From positions 62,001 to 126,000 of the forward strand of contig NZ_QZWF01000011.1 in assembly GCF_004187715.1 (NCBI RefSeq): a DNA stretch of 64,000 nucleotides. The letters are read 5' to 3'. Every line of letters begins with the position of its first letter. Position 1 is the stretch's first letter. A program made the translations under genes and the position numbers. The stretch is from Streptomyces sp. F001 (GTDB lineage Bacteria; Actinomycetota; Actinomycetes; Streptomycetales; Streptomycetaceae). Positions 33,479 through 41,437 of this stretch are shown in pieces. The notes beneath the pieces are model-generated. The model did no database searches and was not told the DNA's origin. It saw nothing but the letters and a program-made list of their open reading frames with translations.

Positions 33479-34847
33479 TCTCCTCCCCCGCCTCCATCGG
33501 ATGGGTCACGTCCTGCGCGTCCCGGCCTTTGCCGAGGTGGTTGAAGACCAGGTTCAGCAGGACCGCCACCACACACCCCGTCGAGATGCCCGAGTCCAGG
33601 ACGATCCTCGCCGTCTCCGGGAAGGCGTGGTAGAACTCCGGCGCCGCGATCGGGATGATGCCGACGGCCAGTGACACGGCGACGATCAGGACGTTGTTGT
33701 CCTTCTCCAGGCCGGCCCGGACCAAGGTCTGGATGCCGCTGGCCGCGACCGAGCCGAACAGGACCACGCCCGCGCCGCCGAGCACCGGGCGCGGTACGAC
33801 CGCGATGAGCGACGCGGCCATCGGGCACAGGCCCATCAGCACCAGGAAGGCGCCGCCCGTGGCGACGACGTACCTGCTGCGGATCTTCGTCATCGCGACC
33901 AGGCCGATGTTCTGGGCGAAGGCGCTGCACATGAAGCCGTTGAAGAGGGGGCTGATCGCCGATCCGAGTGTGTCGGCGCGCAGGCCCGCCGCGATGGTCT
34001 TCTCGTCGGCCGGGCGCTGGACGATCTCACCCAGCGCCAGCATGTCGGCGGTCGATTCGGTCATCGACACCACCATCACCACGCACAGCGAGATGATCGC
34101 GGCGAGCTGGAACTGCGGGGCTCCGAAGTGGAACGGGGTCGGGAAGCCGATGACGTCCGCGTCCGCCACCGGGCCGAAGTCCGTGACGCCGAACGGGATC
34201 GCGACCAGCGTGCCGGCGACCAGGCCGAGCAGCACGGCGATCTGTTTGACGAAGCCCCGGGTGAAGCGGCGCAGGAGCAGCACGATCAGCAGGGTCCCGG
34301 CCGCCAGGCCCAGGTTCGTCGCCGAACCGTAGTCGTCCGCCGCCGGGTTGGGACCCTGCGCCCAGCCGAAGGCGACCGGGAGAAGGGAGATGCCGATCAG
34401 GGTGATGACCGTACCCGTCACCACCGGTGGGAAGAAGCGGACCGCCTTGCTGAAAAAGGGAGCGGCCAGGAAACCGAGGAGACCCGCCACGATCACCGCG
34501 CCGAAGATGATCGGCAACGCATCCGACTTGTCCTCGGTGGAGGCGACGATCGCGGTCATGGGGGCGACACCCGCGAAGGTGACGCCGTTGACGAACGGCA
34601 GCCGGGCGCCGATGTTCCAGATGCCCAGGGTTTGGAGGAAGGTGGCCAGGCCCGCGGTGAACAGGCAGGCGCCGGTGAGGAAGGTCAGGTCGGTGGCGGT
34701 CAGGCCTATGGCCGCGCCGACGATCAGGGGTGGGGCGACGACGCCCGCGTACATGGCGGCCACGTGCTGCAGGCCGGTGGTCGCCATTTTCAGGGCGGGG
34801 AGTTTCTCGTCGACGGGGTGGGTCGCGTCGACTGGCTGATCGGACAC
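33438..34847 (-). CDS. NCS2-family purine permease (xanthine/urate type)
   Basis: A 469-residue nucleobase:cation symporter of the NCS2/NAT family with about 14 membrane segments. It has the QH motif of helix 1 (TGLQHVAAMYAGVVAP), the conserved acidic SMTESTADMLALGEI and the NAT signature QNIGLVAMTKIRSR. The Ser-Met-Thr-Glu context fits xanthine or urate carriers rather than uracil carriers. GTG 34847 follows a perfect GGAGGAG site. It sits immediately downstream of the purine deaminase and urate genes, so it presumably feeds them. Confidence 0.9.
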   Translation of the reverse strand: MSDQPVDATHPVDEKLPALKMATTGLQHVAAMYAGVVAPPLIVGAAIGLTATDLTFLTGACLFTAGLATFLQTLGIWNIGARLPFVNGVTFAGVAPMTAIVASTEDKSDALPIIFGAVIVAGLLGFLAAPFFSKAVRFFPPVVTGTVITLIGISLLPVAFGWAQGPNPAADDYGSATNLGLAAGTLLIVLLLRRFTRGFVKQIAVLLGLVAGTLVAIPFGVTDFGPVADADVIGFPTPFHFGAPQFQLAAIISLCVVMVVSMTESTADMLALGEIVQRPADEKTIAAGLRADTLGSAISPLFNGFMCSAFAQNIGLVAMTKIRSRYVVATGGAFLVLMGLCPMAASLIAVVPRPVLGGAGVVLFGSVAASGIQTLVRAGLEKDNNVLIVAVSLAVGIIPIAAPEFYHAFPETARIVLDSGISTGCVVAVLLNLVFNHLGKGRDAQDVTHPMEAGEEITRAATTRAPATS

Positions 34848-34948
34848 GGCGGCTCCTCCGAGCGGCTGACACGTCGGCGTTGACGTGGGTTTCATGGAGG
34901 TGATGCGTGTGGTCGTGCGGGACCGGGACGGACCCGTTCTCAGGGAGG

Positions 34949-34965
34949 GGAACGGTGACCGTTCC
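34949..34965. promoter_or_regulatory. Palindrome upstream of the purine permease gene
   Basis: GGAACGGTGACCGTTCC has perfect eight-base arms around a single central base. It lies about 100 bases before the permease start, in the 253-base gap after the deaminase gene, and is a candidate operator of unknown owner. Confidence 0.45.
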
Positions 34966-35100
34966 GGGGCGCACGCGTCCGACGCGCGCCCCGGAGACGG
35001 CCGCCATGGACCCCGCTCGGGTCCACGGCTGCCGACCGGGAGCCGTCCCTCCCGGCCGGAGATCAAGTGCCGTATGCAGTAAGGAGATTCAGTACGGCGA

Positions 35101-36480
35101 TCAGGCCTGCGCCGAGATCCGCGCCAGGCGCTGCGCTTCCGCCCGCGTCGAGCGCGCGATCGCGTCCTCGTCGACGTGCAACAGGCGGTTGTCCTCGACG
35201 ATCTGACGGCCGTTGACGAAGGAGGCCGTGACCGGGGCGGCAGCACCGAAGACCAGCGCCGTCACCGGGTCGGCGATCGAGGCGTGGGCCAGCGTGTCCA
35301 GCTTCCACAGCACCAGGTCGGCCAGCTTGCCCGGCTCCAGCGAGCCGATCTCCGCGGCACGGCCCAGGACTTGGGCGCCGCCGTACGTCCCGAGCCGCAG
35401 CGCCTGCCGTGCGTTCAGGGCGGCCTCGCGATGGGCGCCGAGGCGGTTGATGAGCAGGGCGTTGCGCAGCTCGGTGTGCAGCTCGCCGGACTCGTTGGAC
35501 GCCGTACCGTCGACGCCGAGGCCCACCGGGACGCCGGCCGCGAGCATGTCGGGGACGCGGGCGATGCCGGCCGCGAGGCGTGCGTTGGACGACGGGCAGT
35601 GAGCGACACCCGTCTTCGTGCGGGCGAAGGCGGCGATGTCGGAGTCGTTCATATGGACGCAGTGCGCCATCCACACGTCCTCGCCGAGCCAGCCGGTGGA
35701 CTCGAAGTACTCGGTCGGCCCCATGCCGAACAGCTCGTGGCAGAACTTCTCCTCCTCGACCGTCTCCGAACCGTGGGTGTGCAGCCGTACGCCGAGACGG
35801 CGGGCCAGCTCGGCGCCCTCCCGGAGGAGTTCGGTGGAGACGGAGAACGGTGAGCAGGGCGCGACGGCCACCTGGGTCATGGCGTCGAAGGAGGCGTCGT
35901 GGTGCTTGTCGACGGTCTCCTCGGTCGCGGCCAGCGCGCCCTCGAGGGTCTCGACGGCGAAGTCCGGCGGCAGCCCGCCGTCCTTCTCGCTGCGGTCCAT
36001 GGAGCCGCGGGCCAGGGTGAAGCGGACGCCCGTCTCGCGGGCGGCGCGGATGATCGCGCCGGACAGGTCGCCGGAGTCGTGCGGGTAGACGTAGTGGTGG
36101 TCCATGGCGGTGGTGACGCCGCCGCGGGCCATCATCGCGAGCGAGCCCTGGGCCGCCGCGTACACCATCTGCTCGTCGATGCGTGCCCAGGTCGGGTAGA
36201 GGGCGACGAGCCAGTTGAAGAGGTTGTGGTCCGTGGCCAGGCCCCGGGTGATCCACTGGTAGAAGTGGTGGTGGGTGTTGACCAGGCCGGGGGTGACCAG
36301 GTGCCCGGTGGCGTCGATACGGCGTACGACGTTCTCCAGGCCCTCGGGGGCCTTGCCCGCGCCGACCGCCTCGATGCGGTTGCCGGCGACGACGACGTAA
36401 CCGTTCGCGTACTCGGTGTCGTTCGCGTCGACGGTCGCGATCGCACAGTTCTCGATGACGATGCGCCGGTCTGCTGCCAT
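35101..36480 (-). CDS. 8-oxoguanine deaminase-like amidohydrolase
   Basis: A 459-residue amidohydrolase of the cytosine/guanine deaminase (AtzA/TrzN-like) group. Metal-binding motifs are LVNTHHHFYQW (HxH), LHTHGSETVEEE, MAHCVHMNDSD and the Asp of VGLGVDGTASNES. The VNTHHHFYQWITRGLA and GVDGTASNES segments are typical of bacterial 8-oxoguanine deaminases, which convert 8-oxoguanine to urate. That activity would feed directly into the neighbouring uricase. ATG 36480 has an AAAGGA site. A hairpin separates it from uricase, so it may be transcribed partly by read-through. Confidence 0.85.
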   Translation of the reverse strand: MAADRRIVIENCAIATVDANDTEYANGYVVVAGNRIEAVGAGKAPEGLENVVRRIDATGHLVTPGLVNTHHHFYQWITRGLATDHNLFNWLVALYPTWARIDEQMVYAAAQGSLAMMARGGVTTAMDHHYVYPHDSGDLSGAIIRAARETGVRFTLARGSMDRSEKDGGLPPDFAVETLEGALAATEETVDKHHDASFDAMTQVAVAPCSPFSVSTELLREGAELARRLGVRLHTHGSETVEEEKFCHELFGMGPTEYFESTGWLGEDVWMAHCVHMNDSDIAAFARTKTGVAHCPSSNARLAAGIARVPDMLAAGVPVGLGVDGTASNESGELHTELRNALLINRLGAHREAALNARQALRLGTYGGAQVLGRAAEIGSLEPGKLADLVLWKLDTLAHASIADPVTALVFGAAAPVTASFVNGRQIVEDNRLLHVDEDAIARSTRAEAQRLARISAQA

Positions 36481-36538
36481 GGTTCGTCCTTTGCGCTGAT
36501 GTGGAGAGGGCACGGCAGGACCCCGGGAGTTTTGAGTG

Positions 36539-36580
36539 CCGCGGCCGGGAGCCTTCTGAAATCCGTGTCCCCGGCCGCGG
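36539..36580 (-). terminator. Hairpin between uricase and the downstream deaminase gene
   Basis: CCGCGGCCGGG and CCCGGCCGCGG form a perfect 11-base stem around a 20-base loop, 20 bases past the uricase stop. It may attenuate rather than end transcription into the deaminase gene. Confidence 0.6.
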
Positions 36581-36600
36581 GTGCCGAAATATGGAGTTGA

Positions 36601-37497
36601 TCAGAGGTTGGTGAGGTCCACCGGGATCCTCGCCTCACAGCCGTCCCGCAGGATCGTGCCCTCGATCAGGCCGTACGGACGGTCGGCGGCGAAGTACACC
36701 TCGTTGTCGTTCTTCAGCCCGAACGGCTCCAGGTCGACGAGGAAGTGGTGCTTGTTCGGAAGGGAGAAGCGGACCTCGTCGATCTCGCTGCGGTTGTCGA
36801 TGATGCGCGCGCCCATCTGGTACAGGGTCTGCTGGAGCGACAGCGAGTACGTCTCGGCGAAGGCCTGGAGCATGTGCTTCTTGGTCTGCTCGTAGGACTC
36901 GTCCCAGTGGGGCATCTCCTGCTCGTCGTCGGTCCAGTTGAACCGCCAGCGGCCGGAGACCTGGGTGGCCAGGATGCGGTCGTGGGCTTCCTGGAGCGTC
37001 GTGTACTTGTCCTTGACGTAGCCCCAGAACTCGGAGTCGGTCGAGTTCATCACGACGAGGTCCTTGAGGCCGGAGACGACCTCCCACCGCTCGCCGTCGA
37101 AGGTGATCTGGGCGAGGCGGGTCTCCTGGCCCTTGCGTACGAAGGAGTGCCCGGCCTCGCCTGAGGTCTCGATCCGCTCCCAGGAGTACTCCTCGATGCG
37201 GATACGGGCCGTCCTGATCGGCTCCTGCGAGGTCACGAAGTGCCGGGCCAGGTGGATGCCGAACTGCTCGGCGGACTCGATGCCGTGCTCCTTGGCGAAC
37301 GCGTACACCGTGTTCTTGGTGGTGTCGGTCGGCAGGACGTTGGCGTTCGAGCCGGAGTAGTGGACCTCGTCCATGTCGCCGGAGAGCGACACGGATACGT
37401 TCAGGTCCTTGATGTGGTGGGTGGCGCCGTCCCGCGTGATCTTGACGACTCGGTTCTCGGCCTTGCCGTACTGGTTCTGTCCCAGGATCGTGGGCAT
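36601..37497 (-). CDS. Urate oxidase (uricase)
   Basis: A 298-residue cofactor-free uricase that oxidises urate to 5-hydroxyisourate. Signatures are LGQNQYGKAENRVVKI, the active-site Thr in LPTDTTKNTVYAFAKEHGI, QITFDGERWEVVSGLKDL, and the C-terminal NKHHFLVDLEPFGLKNDNEV. Length matches the family. It is the third gene of a minus-strand operon after uraD and uraH, eight bases from uraH. Confidence 0.96.
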   Translation of the reverse strand: MPTILGQNQYGKAENRVVKITRDGATHHIKDLNVSVSLSGDMDEVHYSGSNANVLPTDTTKNTVYAFAKEHGIESAEQFGIHLARHFVTSQEPIRTARIRIEEYSWERIETSGEAGHSFVRKGQETRLAQITFDGERWEVVSGLKDLVVMNSTDSEFWGYVKDKYTTLQEAHDRILATQVSGRWRFNWTDDEQEMPHWDESYEQTKKHMLQAFAETYSLSLQQTLYQMGARIIDNRSEIDEVRFSLPNKHHFLVDLEPFGLKNDNEVYFAADRPYGLIEGTILRDGCEARIPVDLTNL

Positions 37498-37505
37498 GGT
37501 GTCTG

Positions 37506-37898
37506 CTAGCTCCCTCGGTATACGGAGTAGCCGAACGGGTTGAGCAGCAGCGGTACGTGGTAGTGCTCACCGGCCTTCACGGCGAAGGTGATGGCCACCT
37601 CCGGAAAGAAAACGGCACCGCTGTCCCGATTCGCGGGGGCGTCCTGCTGCGCATCGGCTTGCTTCTTCTCGAAGTACGGCTCCACAAAGAAGTCGAGCCG
37701 TACATGGGTCGTCCCTTCCGGCAGCGCCGGCAGGTCCTTGCACCGCCCGTCCGCGTCGGTCGCCGAGCCGCCGAGCGCCTGCCAGTCCGCATCGCGCCCG
37801 CCGCGGGCGGAGAGGTGGACGGCGACGCCCTCGGCGGGGCGGCCGATGCTGGTGTCCAGGATGTGGGTGGACACGGAGGCGGTGGTGCTCGTGCTCAT
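37506..37898 (-). CDS. uraH: 5-hydroxyisourate hydrolase
   Basis: A 130-residue transthyretin-related protein that opens 5-hydroxyisourate to OHCU. The N-terminal STHILDTSIGRPAEGV and the diagnostic C-terminal YRGS tetrapeptide are both present, as are the active-site His and Arg positions (THVRLDFF, HYHVPLLLNPFGYSVYRGS). The start ATG overlaps the stop of uraD (ATGA, 37895-37898). Confidence 0.96.
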   Translation of the reverse strand: MSTSTTASVSTHILDTSIGRPAEGVAVHLSARGGRDADWQALGGSATDADGRCKDLPALPEGTTHVRLDFFVEPYFEKKQADAQQDAPANRDSGAVFFPEVAITFAVKAGEHYHVPLLLNPFGYSVYRGS

Positions 37899-38410
37899 GT
37901 CTGATCTTCCTCTACGAGGTCGGCCAGTCGGATGCGGTTGATCTTCCCCAGCTCGGTGCGGACGATCTCCCGCTCCTGCTCCGGCGAGTTGCCGGTCCGC
38001 TCCTTGACCGCGTCCCGCATCTGCTCACCGGTCCGGCCGGTCGCGCAGATCAGGAAGACATGGCCGAACTTCTCCTGGTAGGCCAGGTTCAGTTCGAGCA
38101 TCTCCGCCTTGAGCTCGTCGGAGGCGCCGGCCATGCCGCGCTGCTCCCGGGCCGAGGTCGGGTCGCCCGGCTTGGGGCGGCCGATCGGCGGGTGCCCGGC
38201 CATCGCCTCTTCCAGGTCCACGGCGGTCAGCTCGGCCATCGCGGCGTCGCTGGCGGCGTAGAGGTCGTCGGAGGTGGCGTAGGGGCGGGCGGCGAGCAGC
38301 CGCTTGGCCCATGTGGTGGAGGCGCACGCCTCGTGGAGAACGGCGTAGGCCGCGTGCTCCTCCAGGGCATTGAACCGGGCCAGGCCCGGGGGCGTGGAAT
38401 TCGACGTCAC
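37895..38410 (-). CDS. uraD: OHCU decarboxylase
   Basis: A 171-residue 2-oxo-4-hydroxy-4-carboxy-5-ureidoimidazoline decarboxylase, giving S-allantoin stereospecifically. The catalytic His lies in EEAMAGHPPIGRPKP, and the KFGHVFLICATGRTGEQM segment is conserved. ATG 38410 is followed by a short variable N-terminus. First gene of the operon uraD-uraH-uricase; its promoter region carries a TCAAC-N5-GTTGA palindrome also found before allB. Confidence 0.95.
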   Translation of the reverse strand: MTSNSTPPGLARFNALEEHAAYAVLHEACASTTWAKRLLAARPYATSDDLYAASDAAMAELTAVDLEEAMAGHPPIGRPKPGDPTSAREQRGMAGASDELKAEMLELNLAYQEKFGHVFLICATGRTGEQMRDAVKERTGNSPEQEREIVRTELGKINRIRLADLVEEDQT

Positions 38411-38486
38411 GGGAGCCTCCGTGGCCGCGCAGGGCCTTCGTACTGAACGGGCGTGCCGACAGCTAACGCCCTGCGACGACGAGACG

Positions 38487-38501
38487 TCAACGGTTTGTTG
38501 A
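38487..38501. promoter_or_regulatory. Palindrome in the urate operon promoter
   Basis: TCAACGGTTTGTTGA, an inverted repeat with five-base arms, overlaps a minus-strand TTGACG -35 candidate (38489-38484). It matches the arms of the 8030-8046 palindrome before allB. Confidence 0.45.
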
Positions 38502-38534
38502 AAATTCGCGGTAACGGAACCCGCGCAGGCTGCC

Positions 38535-38897
38535 TCAGACGTTCTTCTCGCGGTTCAGGTAGTTGTAGACCGTGAAGCGGCTCACCCCGAGCGCGCTCGC
38601 CACGGTCTCCACACCGTGCCGCACGGAGAAGGCGCCCCGCGCCTCCAGTATCCGTACGACCTCCTGCTTGGACTTGCGGTCCAGCTCGGCCAGCGGCTTG
38701 CCCTTCTTGCGCTCCATGGCGGCAAGGATGTGATCGAGGGAGTCGGCGAGCTGCGGGAGGCGTACGGCGACGACATCGGCACCCTCCCAGGAGAGCACGA
38801 CGTCGTCGGGGCCGGCCTCGTCCGGCGGGAGCATCTCGCCGCCCATCGCGTCGACCAGCGGTTTCACGGCCGTGATGAAGGGCTCGTCCCCGCTCAC
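38535..38897 (-). CDS. HTH regulator (DauR/YheO-like C-terminal helix-turn-helix)
   Basis: A 120-residue protein. The C-terminal third is a helix-turn-helix of the DauR/YheO type (RGAFSVRHGVETVASALGVS, then RFTVYNYLNR). The N-terminal part (VDAMGGEMLPPDEAGPDDVV, VVLSWEGADVVAVRLPQLAD) looks like a shortened sensor region. It lies upstream of the urate operon on the same strand and could control it. Its start overlaps the stop of the preceding small gene (ATGA). Confidence 0.75.
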   Translation of the reverse strand: MSGDEPFITAVKPLVDAMGGEMLPPDEAGPDDVVLSWEGADVVAVRLPQLADSLDHILAAMERKKGKPLAELDRKSKQEVVRILEARGAFSVRHGVETVASALGVSRFTVYNYLNREKNV

Positions 38898-39145
38898 TTC
38901 TCGTCCTCCGCGATCACGTTGACCTGGAGCGAGACCCGGGTGGCGCCCGCCTCCAGAGTCTTGCGCAGCAGCGCGTCCACGGCGGTGAGCACGGCGTCGG
39001 CCCCGCCCTCCGCGGTGTTGCCGAACGGACCGACGTCCACCGCGTCCAGCTCCGCCGCCTCCACCACCTCACGGGCCACCAGCGCGTGCGCGGGTGCCTC
39101 GTCGAGGTCGAAGGGCTCGGTCGTGAATTCCACTCTCAGTCGCAC
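38894..39145 (-). CDS. MTH1187/YkoF-like (thiamine-binding fold) small protein
   Basis: An 83-residue ferredoxin-like protein of the MTH1187/YkoF type: LRVEFTTEPFDLDEAPAHAL, VDVGPFGNTAEGGADAVLTA, and the final TRVSLQVNVIAEDE strand. Some members bind thiamine or related small molecules. It is coupled by an ATGA overlap to the HTH regulator, so it may act as that regulator's ligand-sensing partner; that is inference. Confidence 0.7.
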   Translation of the reverse strand: MRLRVEFTTEPFDLDEAPAHALVAREVVEAAELDAVDVGPFGNTAEGGADAVLTAVDALLRKTLEAGATRVSLQVNVIAEDEK

Positions 39146-39357
39146 TGTGCCCCCAGAAAATACCTCTGACCTGCACTTTTACCCAGATCACCCACCGTGA
39201 GGGCACATCAGGGCACAAGGAGGATGCATCAGTCGACTCCTTCACAGCCGCGACGCACCCCAGGCCAATCAATTTCACCGGGACGGAGCCGCTTCGTCCG
39301 CCACGAGGCGACCCTAACCGACCATGGCCTCCCTCCGCCCTACACGTGACCAGCCCC

Positions 39358-39564
39358 TTAGGGCAGTGGGGGAGCGTGCCGGACGGCGCGGGTGGTCTCG
39401 GCTATGCGCGGGCCGACCAGCGGAAGGACGAAGCCGAGGGCGCCGAGGACGCATGCGACGGCGGTCGCGGGGGTCGGGCACGTGATGGCGAAAGGCGCGC
39501 AGGCCGTCGAGCGGGAGGCAGTGGTGTTGCCGGACGGGTGTATGGCGCCGGGTTCAGCTCCCAT
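39358..39564 (-). CDS. Possible small membrane protein
   Basis: A 68-residue ORF with a GGAG site seven to eight bases before ATG 39564 and one hydrophobic segment (ATAVACVLGALGFVLPLVGP) near the C-terminus. No family was recognised, and the opposite strand is open too, so coding is uncertain. It follows the Pycsar-effector-like gene on the same strand after 37 bases. Confidence 0.35.
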   Translation of the reverse strand: MGAEPGAIHPSGNTTASRSTACAPFAITCPTPATAVACVLGALGFVLPLVGPRIAETTRAVRHAPPLP

Positions 39565-39601
39565 CAGTGGCTCCGTGAACGGACCATGTGGGGCTGCGCT
39601 C

Positions 39602-40078
39602 CTACAGGAGCAGGGACAGGACTGCGGCCGTAAACAGCAAGCCGACTCCGGCCTGAATGAAGTTGACCCCATGCTGCAGTCGCCGGAACTTGTCCCTCAC
39701 CAGGCGAGCCAGAGCTGCGACTCTCTTGGCCCGCAGATCCGCCCGCATGTGCTCACCCAGCGCATCCGGTTCCAACGTGGCCCAGCGCGTCCAGTCCTCC
39801 AGGTCAGGGTTGTCGATCTGCACGGGACGGACAGTCATCAGCAGAAGCACGGTGGCGATCAACAGGCAGGCGGTCCCAGCAGCGCCCACTGCCAAGACGG
39901 CGGGCGGTTGGGCGTCGTAGCCACCACGTGTGGCGAGGAAGACCAGGCCTAAGCTGGTCAGCGCGAGAACGGTGTTGGCCTTGGCATCCGCTCGAACGAG
40001 TTCGCTCATGAGTGTGGCTAACGCGTCGTCCAGATTCTTCGACATACGATCATTGCTGTTACTCGGCTCCTGCGTCAT
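39602..40078 (-). CDS. Pycsar-effector-like membrane protein (DUF5706-like)
   Basis: A 158-residue membrane protein resembling PycTM-type effectors of the Pycsar anti-phage system, in which a cyclic pyrimidine nucleotide triggers membrane damage. The helix ADAKANTVLALTSLGLVFLA is characteristic. A second hydrophobic span (VGAAGTACLLIATVLLLMTV), a cytosolic segment with DLRAKRVAALARLVRDKFRR, and a C-terminal hydrophobic helix follow. ATG 40078 has GGAGG upstream. No pyrimidine cyclase gene is adjacent, so it is an orphan; it may instead be one of the many non-defence relatives in Streptomyces. Confidence 0.7.
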   Translation of the reverse strand: MTQEPSNSNDRMSKNLDDALATLMSELVRADAKANTVLALTSLGLVFLATRGGYDAQPPAVLAVGAAGTACLLIATVLLLMTVRPVQIDNPDLEDWTRWATLEPDALGEHMRADLRAKRVAALARLVRDKFRRLQHGVNFIQAGVGLLFTAAVLSLLL

Positions 40079-40321
40079 AAGGCCTCCGTCCCAGGAAGCA
40101 AGACGCCAAGAAGCAGCCGTCGGTTTCCCTGAGGTGCCCCGAGTCGGACCCCGGCTCCGCCGACCGCACAGACCACGCAGAACTCGCCTCCTCGCACGCG
40201 CTCGACCTAACGCCCTGCACGGATTTTCGGGCAGCCCTCGCTGGCGCCGGATCTCCGCGACGGACCCTGCTTCCTGCCCCGTAGAACAGACGAGAAGAAA
40301 CCGCAGGGAGGGGACCGCGAC

Positions 40322-41410
40322 GTGGCAGGGCACAGGGTCAGAGGTATCAGGGGTACGGCACTCGCGGCGGCGGCCATGGCGGCGCTGACCGCGTCCCAGG
40401 CGCCTGGGACGACATCGGCGCGGGCGGCGGCGCCTGCGGAACCGGCCGCCGGGCGCGGGCCGAGCGTGTCCGGGGACACCCCGTACCGCACCGAGCTGCC
40501 GCCGCTGCGAACGGCGCGGGAGCGGAAGGCGAAGACGTCACCGGCGGGTGGCACGCTCCCGGCGAGCATGTTCGCCGCCTACCGGCGGGCCGAGACACGG
40601 CTCGCGCACTCTGCGCCAGGCTGCCGGCTGCGATGGCAGCTGCTGGCCGCCATCGGGCAGGTGGAGTCCGGGCAGGCGGGCGGCGGACGGGTGGACGCGG
40701 AGGGTACGACCCTGACGCCGATTCGCGGCCCCCGGCTGGACGGCGTCGGCTTCGCCCTCATCCGGGACAGCGACGGCGGGGCGTACGACGGGGACACGGT
40801 GTACGACCGCGCGGTCGGCCCGATGCAGTTCATCCCGTCGACCTGGGCGGTCTGGGGCGTCGACGGCAACGGGGACGGCCGGGCCGACCCGCACAACGTC
40901 TTCGACGCGGCGCTCGCCGCCGGGCGCTACCTGTGCGCCGGCGGACGCGACCTGTCCGTGCCGGGCGACCTGGACGCGGCGATCCTCGGCTACAACCACT
41001 CCAGGGCCTATCTGCGGACGGTGCGGGCGTGGTTCGCGTACTTCCTGGAGGGACACCGGGTGGTGCCGGACGCGGTGGCGGCGGGCGGCGCGCGCCCGGA
41101 GCCCGAGGCCGACCGGCCGGTGCGGCGCGAGCCGTCGCCGACGCCGAGTGCCCGCCCGGCGGGCGATGGTTCCGGTACGCCGTCCCCCTCCCCGACCCCG
41201 TCCGAGCCACGGCCGACGCACAGTACCCGTCCGCCGAACCGTCGGCGGCTCCCTTGGTACCGCTCCCCGACCCCGAACTCGCCCCGCCGCCGAGGACATG
41301 CTGCCCAGCACGGCTCCGCTCCCCGGCAACGAGAAGAACCCCATGGTCGCCGCCCCCTCCACAACCGCGACTACCGGGCGGTAATGTCGCCCCTCGCCGG
41401 GCGCACATGA
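40322..41410 (+). CDS. Secreted lytic transglycosylase, C-terminal tail frameshifted
   Basis: An exported peptidoglycan hydrolase. GTG 40322 has GGGAGGGG upstream, and a signal-peptide-like region precedes a SLT/MltB-type domain. That domain has the catalytic Glu in LLAAIGQVESGQAGG, then AVGPMQFIPSTWAVWGVDGN and GDLDAAILGYNHSRAYL. From about residue 300 the annotated frame becomes Arg-rich. The natural tail appears to continue in the other two frames (PSAEPSAAPLVPLPDPELAP, then AEDMLPSTAPLPGNEKNPMV), ending at a TAA at 41382-41384. Two single missing bases in the proline-rich tail explain this. The catalytic domain is intact. Confidence 0.85.
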   Translation: MAGHRVRGIRGTALAAAAMAALTASQAPGTTSARAAAPAEPAAGRGPSVSGDTPYRTELPPLRTARERKAKTSPAGGTLPASMFAAYRRAETRLAHSAPGCRLRWQLLAAIGQVESGQAGGGRVDAEGTTLTPIRGPRLDGVGFALIRDSDGGAYDGDTVYDRAVGPMQFIPSTWAVWGVDGNGDGRADPHNVFDAALAAGRYLCAGGRDLSVPGDLDAAILGYNHSRAYLRTVRAWFAYFLEGHRVVPDAVAAGGARPEPEADRPVRREPSPTPSARPAGDGSGTPSPSPTPSEPRPTHSTRPPNRRRLPWYRSPTPNSPRRRGHAAQHGSAPRQREEPHGRRPLHNRDYRAVMSPLAGRT

Positions 41411-41437
41411 CCGGCGGGTGAGCGCAAAGGGGCCCTG

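Noticed and set aside
39346-39633. Plus-strand ORF opposite the small membrane ORF
   Set aside because: Gly/Arg/Glu-rich composition typical of a shadow frame, with no membrane or domain pattern.
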